Positions 1-5,366 of a DNA stretch of 5,366 nt are shown in pieces. The notes beneath the pieces are model-generated. The model saw only the letters and a program-made list of their open reading frames with translations. It did no database searches and was not told the origin of the DNA. Numbering within the stretch: the first letter of the stretch is position 1; each line of letters begins with the position of its first letter. The stretch is from Pseudomonadota bacterium (GTDB lineage: Bacteria > Pseudomonadota > Alphaproteobacteria > Reyranellales > Reyranellaceae), in NCBI GenBank assembly GCA_023436825.1, contig JAEZHS010000112.1, positions 1-5,366 on the forward strand. Reading direction: 5' to 3'. The position numbers were made by a program, and so were the translations under genes.

Positions 1-4
1 CCCG

Positions 5-24
5 CCCCCCCCCCCCCCCCCCCC
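5..24. repeat. Poly-C homopolymer tract at window edge
   Basis: Twenty consecutive C residues follow CCCG at the extreme left edge of the window. A run this long is very unusual in a bacterial chromosome, and it sits about 40 bases upstream of the lgt start codon. The position suggests a contig end with a poly-G sequencing artefact (seen here as its complement). A genuine, phase-variable tract cannot be excluded from sequence alone. No upstream gene is visible. Confidence 0.85.
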
Positions 25-64
25 GCGACGATTCTGGGCGACGAGGTGCTATAAGGCTCGCCCA

Positions 65-871
65 ATGAATCCGCTCGTCATCCCCTATCCCGAAATCGAC
101 CCGGTGCTGGTCCAGCTCGGGCCGCTCGCCATCCGTTGGTACGCCCTCGCCTACATCGCGGGCCTGGTCATCGGCTGGCAGGCCATCCGCCGCCTGTGCG
201 AGCAGCCGCCCAAGGTGTTGTCGCCGGTCAAGATCGACGACTTCCTGCTTTGGGCGGCGTTGGGCGTCATCCTGGGCGGCCGGCTGGGCTACGTGCTGTT
301 CTACAAGCCCGGCTTCTACCTCGCGAACCCGCTCGCCATCCTGACCCTGTGGGAGGGCGGCATGTCGTTCCATGGCGGCTTTTTGGGCGTCATCGTCGCC
401 ACCATCGTCTTCAGCCTACGCAACAAGACCGATCCCTTGATGCTGGGCGACCTGCTGGCGATGGTGTCGCCGATCGGCCTGTTCTTCGGCCGGCTGGCCA
501 ACTTCATCAACGGCGAACTGTGGGGTCGCGTGAGCGACGTCGCCTGGGCCATGGTCTTCCCGCGCGGCGGCCCGCTGCCGCGCCATCCCAGCCAGCTCTA
601 CCAGGCCTTCTTCGAAGGCATCGCGCTGTTCGCCGTCATGCTGATCGTGTGGCGCTTCACCGACGGCCGCCGTCGTCCGGGCCTGCTGACCGGCGTGTTC
701 TTCGCCGGCTACGGCATCGCCCGCATCGGCGGCGAGCTGTTCCGCGAGCCCGATGCGCATCTCGGCTACCTGTGGGGACCGCTCACGATGGGCATGCTGC
801 TGTCGGTGCCGCTGCTGTTCATCGGTGGCTGGCTGATCACCCGCGCCTACACCCGGCCGCCCGTATCATGA
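65..871 (+). CDS. lgt: Prolipoprotein diacylglyceryl transferase Lgt
   Basis: Integral inner-membrane enzyme that moves the diacylglyceryl group from phosphatidylglycerol to the lipobox cysteine of prolipoproteins, the first step of lipoprotein maturation. The 268-residue product is a multi-pass hydrophobic protein of normal family length (E. coli Lgt is slightly longer). Residues important in E. coli Lgt fall at the same numbers here: Y26 in IRWYALAY, H103 in WEGGMSFHGG, and R143, N146 and G154 within the Lgt signature FFGRLANFINGELWGR. The C-terminal motif has Y216, R220 and E224 (ARIGGELFREPDAHLGY), matching E. coli Y235, R239 and E243 with a shorter intervening region. The ATG at 65 is preceded by AAGG at 53-56, a suitable Shine-Dalgarno, and the N-terminus starts as in homologues. 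The stop codon lies within an ATGA overlap and the next gene begins 13 bases later, so it probably heads an operon. The C tract just upstream means the native promoter may be missing. Confidence 0.97.
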   Translation: MNPLVIPYPEIDPVLVQLGPLAIRWYALAYIAGLVIGWQAIRRLCEQPPKVLSPVKIDDFLLWAALGVILGGRLGYVLFYKPGFYLANPLAILTLWEGGMSFHGGFLGVIVATIVFSLRNKTDPLMLGDLLAMVSPIGLFFGRLANFINGELWGRVSDVAWAMVFPRGGPLPRHPSQLYQAFFEGIALFAVMLIVWRFTDGRRRPGLLTGVFFAGYGIARIGGELFREPDAHLGYLWGPLTMGMLLSVPLLFIGGWLITRAYTRPPVS

Positions 872-888
872 CCATAGAGTTGTCGTGA
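868..888 (+). promoter_or_regulatory. Possible ATGA/GTGA translational-coupling junction
   Basis: The lgt stop codon (869-871) overlaps an ATG at 868 in ATGA. That ATG opens a six-codon reading frame (M-T-I-E-L-S) whose TGA at 886-888 overlaps the GTG start of the methyltransferase (885-887) in GTGA. A ribosome ending lgt could therefore reinitiate, translate six codons, and reinitiate again. The six-residue peptide resembles the start of the next protein (MTIEL versus MSTEL), hinting at a relic start. Such short overlaps also occur by chance in compact operons. Confidence 0.3.
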
Positions 889-1958
889 GCACCGAGCTCG
901 GCCGGCTGATCGCTCGACGCATCGCCCTCACCGGCCCGATCTCTCTCGCCGACTTCATGGTCGAGGCGCTGAGCCACCCGCGCCTCGGTTACTATCGCAA
1001 GGCGCTGCCCGTCGGCGCCGCCGGCGACTTCACCACCGCACCGGAAATCTCCCAGATGTTCGGCGAGCTTTTGGGCGCGTGGCTCGCCGAGCGCTGGCTG
1101 GCGATGGGCCGCCCGTCCGGCGTGCGCCTGGTCGAGTTGGGGCCGGGACGCGGCACGTTGATGACAGATGCGTTGCGCGCCACGCGCGGCGTCCCGGGCT
1201 TCCATGCCGCCATCGATCTGCATCTCGTCGAGATCAACGAGCAACTGCGCGCCCTGCAATGCCAGGCCCTCGCTGCCTACAAGCCCACGTGGCATGCGCG
1301 CTTCGATGACGTGCCCGAGGGACCGTTGCTGCTGGTCGCCAACGAGTTCTTCGACGCCCTGCCGGTGCGCCAGTTCGAGAAGACCGCACGCGGCTGGACC
1401 GAGCGCATGGTCGGCCTGGCCGACGACGGCAGCCTGCGGCTCGCACTGGCGCCGGGCGTCTCTCCCTATGCCTCGGCTTTGCCCGATGCCGCCGAGGGCG
1501 CGCAGGCCGAGCTCTGCGAAGCGGGACTAGCCCTTGCTGGCGCCATCGGCCGGCGGCTGCAACGTCAGGGCGGCTGGGTGCTGATCGTCGACTACGGCCA
1601 TGACGGTGCGCCGAGCGCGTCGTTGCAGGCCGTGCGCGACCATCACGGGGCCGGCATCCTCGACCGGCCGGGCGAGACCGATCTCAGTGCCCATGTCGAC
1701 TTCGCCGCGTTGGCCGCCGCGACCGGCCGGACGACCTTCGGCCCCGTCGGCCAGGGCGACTTCCTACAGCGGCTGGGCATCGCCGAGCGCGCCAGAGCCC
1801 TGAAGGCCCGCGCCAGCGAGGCTCAGCGCGCGGCAATCGATGCGGCGATGGCTCGCTTGATCGGGCCCGACCAAATGGGCACCCTCTTCCGCGTTTTGGC
1901 CGTGGGCGACGACAGAAGCGCCGCGCCGGCCGGTTTCTCGGATACCCCCTCGGACTAG
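885..1958 (+). CDS. MidA/NDUFAF7-family class I SAM-dependent methyltransferase
   Basis: Predicted S-adenosylmethionine-dependent methyltransferase of the DUF185/COG1565 family. The eukaryotic members (NDUFAF7, MidA) symmetrically dimethylate an arginine of complex I subunit NDUFS2; the bacterial target is presumed similar but is inferred. The 357 residues show the family landmarks in order: GYY near residue 30, GDFTTAPEISQMFGELLG from residue 47, the SAM-binding glycine motif ELGPGRGTL at 84-92, the conserved NEFFDALPVRQF from 153, DYGHDG from 236, an HVDF segment at 270-273, and QGDFLQRLGI near the end. Length is typical and the frame is intact. The GTG start at 885 places ISLADFM and the following motifs at the usual distance from the N-terminus; its Shine-Dalgarno is weak (TAGAG at 875-879), consistent with coupling to lgt. 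It ends three bases before pgeF. A different substrate cannot be excluded. Confidence 0.93.
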   Translation: MSTELGRLIARRIALTGPISLADFMVEALSHPRLGYYRKALPVGAAGDFTTAPEISQMFGELLGAWLAERWLAMGRPSGVRLVELGPGRGTLMTDALRATRGVPGFHAAIDLHLVEINEQLRALQCQALAAYKPTWHARFDDVPEGPLLLVANEFFDALPVRQFEKTARGWTERMVGLADDGSLRLALAPGVSPYASALPDAAEGAQAELCEAGLALAGAIGRRLQRQGGWVLIVDYGHDGAPSASLQAVRDHHGAGILDRPGETDLSAHVDFAALAAATGRTTFGPVGQGDFLQRLGIAERARALKARASEAQRAAIDAAMARLIGPDQMGTLFRVLAVGDDRSAAPAGFSDTPSD

Positions 1959-1961
1959 AAC

Positions 1962-2729
1962 ATGATCCAAGCGCGCACCCTTGCCGACCTCGACGGCGTG
2001 CAGCATCGCTTCTTCACGCGCCAGGGCGGCGTGAGCGAAGGCCTCTACTCCTCCCTCAACTGCGGCTACGGCTCGGGCGACCTGCCCGACAATGTGCGCG
2101 AGAATCGCCGCCGCGCGGCCGCCGAGTTCACGCTGGGCGAGACCGACCTTCTGACCGTGCACCAGATCCACTCGACCGACGTGCTGACCGTCGGCGCCGA
2201 GCGGTGGACCTCCCCCGGCGCGCCCAAGGGCGACGCGCTGGTAACCGACCGGCCGGGCGTCGTGCTGGGCGTACTGGCAGCCGACTGCGCACCGGTATTG
2301 TTCGCCGATGCCGAAGCCGAGGTGATCGGCGCCGCCCATGCCGGCTGGAAGGGGGCGCTGGGCGGCGTCGTCGCCTCCACCATCGCCGCCATGGAGAAGC
2401 TCGGCGCGCGGCGCGAGCGGGTGCGCGCCGCCGTCGGCCCCTGCATCGGCGCCTCATCCTACGAGGTCGGTCCGGAGTTCCCGGCGCCGTTCCTGCAACA
2501 GGACCAGGCCAACGATGCGTTCTTCCGTCCAGCCAAGCGCGCCGGCCATTTCATGTTCGATCTCGCGGGCTACCTGCTGAAGCGGCTGGCGCTGGCCGGC
2601 GTAACGGCAAGCGCCACCGGCCACGACACGCTGACCGCGACCGACGATTTCTTCAGCTATCGCCGCAACACCCTCCGCGGCGTGCGCGATTATGGCCGCG
2701 GCCTGTCCGCCGTGGCGCTCAGGGGATGA
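1962..2729 (+). CDS. pgeF: Peptidoglycan editing factor PgeF (YfiH/laccase-domain family)
   Basis: Member of the YfiH/YlmD/LACC1 family (older annotation: polyphenol oxidase or multicopper oxidase). E. coli PgeF removes L-serine wrongly attached to UDP-MurNAc, keeping peptidoglycan precursors correct; relatives also show purine nucleoside phosphorylase or adenosine deaminase activity. The 255 residues match the usual length. The zinc/active-site residues are visible: H70 in VHQIHSTDV, C109 in AADCAPVLF and H126 in AAHAGWKG. Other family blocks are FFTRQGGVSEGLYSSLNCG near the N-terminus, NVRENRRR, GDALVTDRPG, and AAVGPCIGASSYEVGPEF in the middle. The ATG at 1962 lies three bases after the methyltransferase stop, so the genes are almost certainly co-transcribed. 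The cytoplasmic role in wall precursor quality fits the envelope theme of lgt, although a functional link between the two is inference. Confidence 0.95.
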   Translation: MIQARTLADLDGVQHRFFTRQGGVSEGLYSSLNCGYGSGDLPDNVRENRRRAAAEFTLGETDLLTVHQIHSTDVLTVGAERWTSPGAPKGDALVTDRPGVVLGVLAADCAPVLFADAEAEVIGAAHAGWKGALGGVVASTIAAMEKLGARRERVRAAVGPCIGASSYEVGPEFPAPFLQQDQANDAFFRPAKRAGHFMFDLAGYLLKRLALAGVTASATGHDTLTATDDFFSYRRNTLRGVRDYGRGLSAVALRG

Positions 2730-2730
2730 C

Positions 2731-2799
2731 GTGCCTTACCTGATCATCCTGATGTTCTGCTGCCTGCTCGGCGTGATCGCGACATGCGCCATGCTTTGA
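2731..2799 (+). CDS. Possible 22-residue hydrophobic micro-ORF
   Basis: A GTG one base after the pgeF stop opens a 22-codon frame. The peptide is almost entirely hydrophobic and could form one short transmembrane helix: V/M-P-Y-L-I-I-L-M-F-C-C-L-L-G-V-I-A-T-C-A-M-L, with three cysteines and no charged residue. A good Shine-Dalgarno-like AGGGGA (2721-2726) lies four bases upstream. An in-frame ATG at 2692, inside pgeF, would give 35 residues but lacks a ribosome site. The stop codon lies in the first copy of the 15-bp repeat and overlaps a TTG of the lipoprotein frame (TTGA). It could be a membrane micropeptide, a leader that couples translation to the lipoprotein, or chance. I do not recognise a family. 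Confidence 0.35.
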   Translation: MPYLIILMFCCLLGVIATCAML

Positions 2800-2830
2800 G
2801 GCGCCATGCTTTGAGGCGCCATGCTGTGAG
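2786..2830 (+). repeat. Three tandem copies of a 15-bp repeat at a gene start
   Basis: The unit GCGCCATGCTTTGAG occurs at 2786-2800 and 2801-2815 exactly, and at 2816-2830 with one change (ATGCTG for ATGCTT). Each unit holds an ATG-codon-TGA start-stop in one frame. Each also holds a TTG or GTG in the lipoprotein frame, and its junction with the next unit gives GAGG, a Shine-Dalgarno-like element nine bases before the following TTG/GTG. In the lipoprotein frame the unit encodes R-H-A-L-R. Because 15 is a multiple of three, copy-number changes would not shift frame. Confidence 0.9.
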
Positions 2831-3812
2831 ACGCCTGCTCGCGCTGATGGTCGGCCTCGTCGTGCTGTCGGCCTGCGCGCCGCCACCGCGCCCTTTTGAG
2901 CACGATTCGTCGATGACCACCAATCGCCGGCTGGCAGCCGACAAGATCGAGCTGGCCATCGGTGCGCCGCGCAACATGCCGCCGGGGATGGGCCAGCGCG
3001 TGGCCGCGGCACTCGCCATGGAGCTGCAGGCCTACGGCATCATCGCCACCGTGCAGCCGGCCGACGCGCCGATCCAGGTAGGCGGCGTCATGAGCACGCG
3101 CGACTCCGGCGAAACCGGCATCGAGATCCAGATCGACTGGCGCATCGACGGCGCACCCAAGACACAGGAGCCGCAGACCAGCCGCACCAAGGCGCGGCCC
3201 GAGGATTACGGCGAACAGAGCGAACGGCTGGTCTCGCGCATCGCCCAGCAGGCCGCCCCGCGCGTCGCCACCCTGATCGGCAAGCCGCCCGCCTTCCTGG
3301 CGCGCTCGCCCGGCCAGGTCGCTGCCGGCATGAGCGTGCCGATGGAACAGCCGATCGATCCGGTGACGGCGACGGCGATGGCGGCCGCATCGTCCGGCGC
3401 GCCGCCACCTGCATCCACCCGGCCCGCGCAGCCGCCGGAAGCACAGGTCAAGGTGCTGGTGGCGCCCGTGACCGGCGCGCCGTCCGACGGCAATCGCCAG
3501 CTTTACTCCGGCATGCGTCGTGCGCTGGGCTCGAGCAAGATCGTCATCGTCGATGCTGCGGGCGCCGACGTCTTCACCGTGATCGGCACTGTCAGCCTGA
3601 CTGCGATCGACGACAAGCGCGGCCAGCTCGTCATCAAATGGCTGGTCAAAGACCCGGCCGGCCGCAATGTCGGCGACCTCGAGCAGTCCAATCCCGTGCC
3701 GCTCGCCGCGACCAAGGGCAGCTGGGCGGGATTCGGTGACATCGTCGCAACGGCGGCCTCGGAAGGTGTGCTGGAACTGCTGGAAAAGGCGATCAACCGA
3801 CCGCGCCCCTGA
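2826..3812 (+). CDS. Predicted lipoprotein of unknown function, two similar domains
   Basis: Secreted lipoprotein by sequence. From the GTG at 2826 the product is 328 residues with a compact signal peptide: two arginines, a hydrophobic core and the lipobox L-S-A-C with C17 as the lipidated residue. Alanine at +2 would suit outer-membrane sorting under the E. coli rule. I prefer this start because GAGG (2813-2816) lies nine bases upstream and the GTG overlaps a TGA in GTGA. The longer reading from ATG 2784 gives 342 residues with a repetitive RHALR leader and no visible ribosome site; TTG 2796 and 2811 are also possible. After the signal come a domain at about 41-155, a Pro/Ala-rich linker at about 155-205, and a second domain at about 208-324. 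The two domains seem alike by eye (see findings). No catalytic motif is apparent. It follows pgeF in the same operon, and lgt, whose product would lipidate it, is the first gene of that operon. I do not recognise a named family. Confidence 0.85.
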   Translation: MRRLLALMVGLVVLSACAPPPRPFEHDSSMTTNRRLAADKIELAIGAPRNMPPGMGQRVAAALAMELQAYGIIATVQPADAPIQVGGVMSTRDSGETGIEIQIDWRIDGAPKTQEPQTSRTKARPEDYGEQSERLVSRIAQQAAPRVATLIGKPPAFLARSPGQVAAGMSVPMEQPIDPVTATAMAAASSGAPPPASTRPAQPPEAQVKVLVAPVTGAPSDGNRQLYSGMRRALGSSKIVIVDAAGADVFTVIGTVSLTAIDDKRGQLVIKWLVKDPAGRNVGDLEQSNPVPLAATKGSWAGFGDIVATAASEGVLELLEKAINRPRP

Positions 3813-3848
3813 ACCATTCCGCTAACCTTACAGGATGGCTGAATCGGC

Positions 3849-3879
3849 TTGTCAGAGGGGGGTCCGGGACTGCTACTGT
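3849..3879 (+). promoter_or_regulatory. Weak sigma-70-like promoter candidate
   Basis: TTGTCA at 3849-3854 matches the -35 consensus at five of six positions. TGCTACTGT at 3871-3879 offers an extended -10 (TG-n-TACTGT) with only three of six hexamer matches and a long 19-base spacer. Transcription would start near 3886, giving a leader of about 50 bases for the substrate-binding protein. A promoter is expected in this gap because the downstream gene looks unrelated to the operon, but the match is poor. Confidence 0.25.
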
Positions 3880-3907
3880 GCCCACGAGCGGCTCGATTCT
3901 TGCACAG
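3876..3907. repeat. Nested inverted repeat upstream of the binding-protein gene
   Basis: Outer arms CTGTGC (3876-3881) and GCACAG (3902-3907) are perfect complements. Inside them CGAGC (3885-3889) and GCTCG (3891-3895) form a second perfect pair around one base, or CGAG/CTCG with a three-base loop. The arms are separated by an asymmetric internal loop (CCA and ATTCTT). It ends 14 bases before the Shine-Dalgarno. There is no T run, so it is not a canonical terminator; it may be an operator or a 5'-leader hairpin. Confidence 0.5.
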
Positions 3908-3921
3908 AAGGCCGCGCTTAT

Positions 3922-3928
3922 AGGGAGA
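3922..3928 (+). promoter_or_regulatory. Shine-Dalgarno fixing the binding-protein start
   Basis: AGGGAGA lies nine bases before the ATG at 3938. It is the strongest ribosome-binding site in the window and supports that start, which also yields a normal Sec signal peptide. Confidence 0.75.
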
Positions 3929-3937
3929 CGGTTGCTT

Positions 3938-5366
3938 ATGTTCGATTTCAGGAAGTCGATCGCGACGTTCGTTGCGGCGGCGAGCGTTGCTGGCTTGATG
4001 GCTATCGCTCCAGCCAGTGCGCAGACTCTCAAGGTGGTGATGCATTCGGACGTCAAGATCCTCGATCCGATCTGGACCACCGCCTACATCCAGCGCAATC
4101 ACGGCTACATGGTGTGGGACACGCTTTTCGCAATGGACGAAAAGTTCGATGTGAAACCCCAGATGGTCGACAAGTGGGATGTCTCCGGCGACAACCTGAC
4201 CTGGACCTTCACTCTGCGCGACGGCCTGGAATGGCATGACGGCAAGCCCGTCACCTCCGACGACTGCATCGCTTCGATCAAGCGCTGGGCCGCGCGCGAT
4301 TCGATGGGTCAGAAGATGATGGGTTCGGTCGTCGGCTTCGAGGTCGTCGATCCCAAGACCTTCAGGATGAAGATGAAGGAGCCGTACGGCCTGGTGCTGC
4401 AGTCGCTCGGTAAGCCGTCGTCGAACGTGCCCTTCATGATGCCGAAGAAGACCGCCGAAACCGACCCGATGCAGCAGATCAAGATCGAGGACGTGATCGG
4501 TTCGGGACCGTTCATCTTCAAGGCCGACGAATGGAAGCCGGGCGAGAAGATCGTCTACGTCAAGAATCCAAAGTACAAGCCGCGTTCGGAGGCCCCGTCC
4601 GGCCTGGCCGGCGGCAAGGTCGTCAAGGTCGACCGCGTCGAATGGCTCACCATGCCCGACGTGCAGACCCAGGTCGGCGCCATCCAGAACGGCGAGATCG
4701 ACATGATCGAATCGCCAAGCCACGACCTGCTGCCGCTGCTCGCCAAGGACAAGAACATCAATCTGCTCAACTGGAACCCGACGGGCAACCAGTACACCTT
4801 CCGCTTCAACAGCACGGCCAAGCCGTTCGACAATCCCAAGGTCCGGCACGCTGTATTTGTGGCGTTCGCCCAGGAAGACTTCCTCAAGGCCACGATCGGC
4901 GACGCCCAGTGGTACAAGGTCTGCAAGGCGCCGTTCGTCTGCGGCACGCCGCTCGCCACCGACGCCGGCATGGCCGACGTGCTGAACGGCAACGCGGCCA
5001 AGGCCAAGCAGCTCCTGCAGGAGGCGGGCTACGACGGCACGCCGATCGTGCTGATGCATTCGACCGACCTGCAGGTGCTGACCAACCTTGCGCCGGTCGC
5101 CAAGGCGCAGATGGAGCGGGCCGGCTTCAAGGTCGACATGCAGTCGATGGACTGGCAGACGCTGGTCGCTCGCCGCGTCAAGAAGGAGCCGCCGAGCCAG
5201 GGCGGCTGGCACGCCTTCCTCACCTCCTGGGTGGCCGCCGACATCCTCAATCCGGTGATGGCGGGCTACTTCAACGCCGCGTGCGACAAGGCGATGTTCG
5301 GCTGGCCGTGCGACGAGACGATCGAGAAGTTCCGCGATTCCTTCGCCAAGGAGACCGATCCGGCCA
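3938..5366 (+). CDS. ABC transporter periplasmic substrate-binding protein, SBP_bac_5 family (3' partial)
   Basis: Extracytoplasmic solute-binding protein of family 5 (peptide/nickel/opine type), which delivers ligand to an inner-membrane ABC permease. The frame is open for 476 codons to the window edge; complete members are usually around 500-550 residues, so the C-terminus is missing. A Sec signal peptide is clear: F-R-K n-region, an Ala/Val-rich core, and A-S-A cleavage after residue 28, giving a mature protein starting Q-T-L. Family hallmarks follow: LDPIWTTAY near residue 45, the block W-T-F-T-L-R-D-G-L-E-W-H-D-G-K-P-V-T-S-D-D at 89-109, IGSGPFIFK at 187-195, and the domain-return stretch KPFDNPKVRHAVFVAF in the middle. 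Cysteines at 329 and 335, and at 449 and 458, are close pairs that could form periplasmic disulfides. There is no lipobox, so it is a soluble protein. The ligand cannot be told from sequence. Permease and ATPase genes would be expected downstream, outside the window. A 125-base gap and its own ribosome site suggest a transcription unit separate from the lgt operon. Confidence 0.95.
   Translation, partial: MFDFRKSIATFVAAASVAGLMAIAPASAQTLKVVMHSDVKILDPIWTTAYIQRNHGYMVWDTLFAMDEKFDVKPQMVDKWDVSGDNLTWTFTLRDGLEWHDGKPVTSDDCIASIKRWAARDSMGQKMMGSVVGFEVVDPKTFRMKMKEPYGLVLQSLGKPSSNVPFMMPKKTAETDPMQQIKIEDVIGSGPFIFKADEWKPGEKIVYVKNPKYKPRSEAPSGLAGGKVVKVDRVEWLTMPDVQTQVGAIQNGEIDMIESPSHDLLPLLAKDKNINLLNWNPTGNQYTFRFNSTAKPFDNPKVRHAVFVAFAQEDFLKATIGDAQWYKVCKAPFVCGTPLATDAGMADVLNGNAAKAKQLLQEAGYDGTPIVLMHSTDLQVLTNLAPVAKAQMERAGFKVDMQSMDWQTLVARRVKKEPPSQGGWHAFLTSWVAADILNPVMAGYFNAACDKAMFGWPCDETIEKFRDSFAKETDPA

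Noticed and set aside
50..55. TATAAG resembling a -10 box before lgt
   Set aside because: It would place the transcription start about three bases before the ATG and no -35 element lies at the right distance; the AAGG inside it fits better as a ribosome-binding site.
136..888. Plus-strand frame of 250 codons overlapping lgt
   Set aside because: Product is Arg/Pro/His-rich low-complexity sequence typical of an out-of-frame reading; lgt in the other frame has all catalytic residues.
3813..3875. Possible transcription terminator after the lipoprotein gene
   Set aside because: Only an imperfect CCATTCC/GGATGG pair and a four-base GTCC/GGAC pair are present, with no following T run.
3917..3924. 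CTTATAGG resembling a -10 box before the binding-protein gene
   Set aside because: It overlaps the Shine-Dalgarno, and the only upstream -35-like sequence (TTGCAC at 3900) is 12-13 bases away, too close.
3835..4239. Plus-strand frame of 134 codons over the intergenic region and the start of the binding protein
   Set aside because: It overlaps the signal peptide and N-terminal domain of the well-supported SBP gene in another frame and shows no family motif.
3503..5212. Long minus-strand open frame (569 codons) antisense to the substrate-binding protein and the end of the lipoprotein gene
   Set aside because: It runs opposite two clearly real genes, crosses their intergenic region, and its protein has no recognisable motif. 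Long antisense frames are common in high-GC genes whose third codon positions are mostly G or C.
1..5366. Search for CRISPR arrays, tRNA or rRNA genes, insertion sequences and phage or defence genes
   Set aside because: No spaced direct repeats, cloverleaf-like sequence, transposase motifs or terminal inverted repeats were seen; coding sequence fills nearly the whole window.

Overview
The window looks like a piece of a high-GC alphaproteobacterial chromosome. Support for this: G/C-rich third codon positions in every gene, an NDUFAF7/MidA-type methyltransferase of the alphaproteobacterial and mitochondrial kind, and the gene order lgt, methyltransferase, pgeF, small lipoprotein. I think a Rhodospirillales or Hyphomicrobiales-like soil bacterium (for example Reyranella-like) is plausible, but I cannot confirm genus from sequence alone.

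Layout: positions 1-24 are an almost pure C tract, probably a contig-edge artefact. Positions 65-3812 carry a tightly packed plus-strand cluster: lgt (prolipoprotein diacylglyceryl transferase), a MidA/NDUFAF7-family methyltransferase, pgeF (peptidoglycan editing factor, YfiH family), a possible 22-residue hydrophobic micro-ORF, and a predicted lipoprotein of unknown function. Junctions are a few bases long or overlapping (ATGA, GTGA), which points to one operon with translational coupling. A 15-bp sequence is repeated three times exactly at the start of the lipoprotein gene, so its true start is ambiguous. Next comes a 125-bp intergenic region (3813-3937) with a nested inverted repeat, a weak promoter candidate and a clear Shine-Dalgarno. 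It leads into a periplasmic substrate-binding protein of the peptide/nickel ABC-transporter type (SBP_bac_5), which runs off the right edge of the window and is probably a separate transcription unit.

How the genes relate: the first block is envelope-themed. Lgt lipidates prolipoproteins, PgeF corrects peptidoglycan precursors, and the last gene is itself a lipoprotein that would be an Lgt substrate. The methyltransferase is the outlier; by homology it acts on a respiratory complex I subunit. The window is mostly ordinary core genome. The items most worth a second look are the repeat-duplicated translation start of the lipoprotein, the micro-ORF before it, and an apparent internal domain duplication in the lipoprotein. 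I see no sign of a new defence or mobile system.
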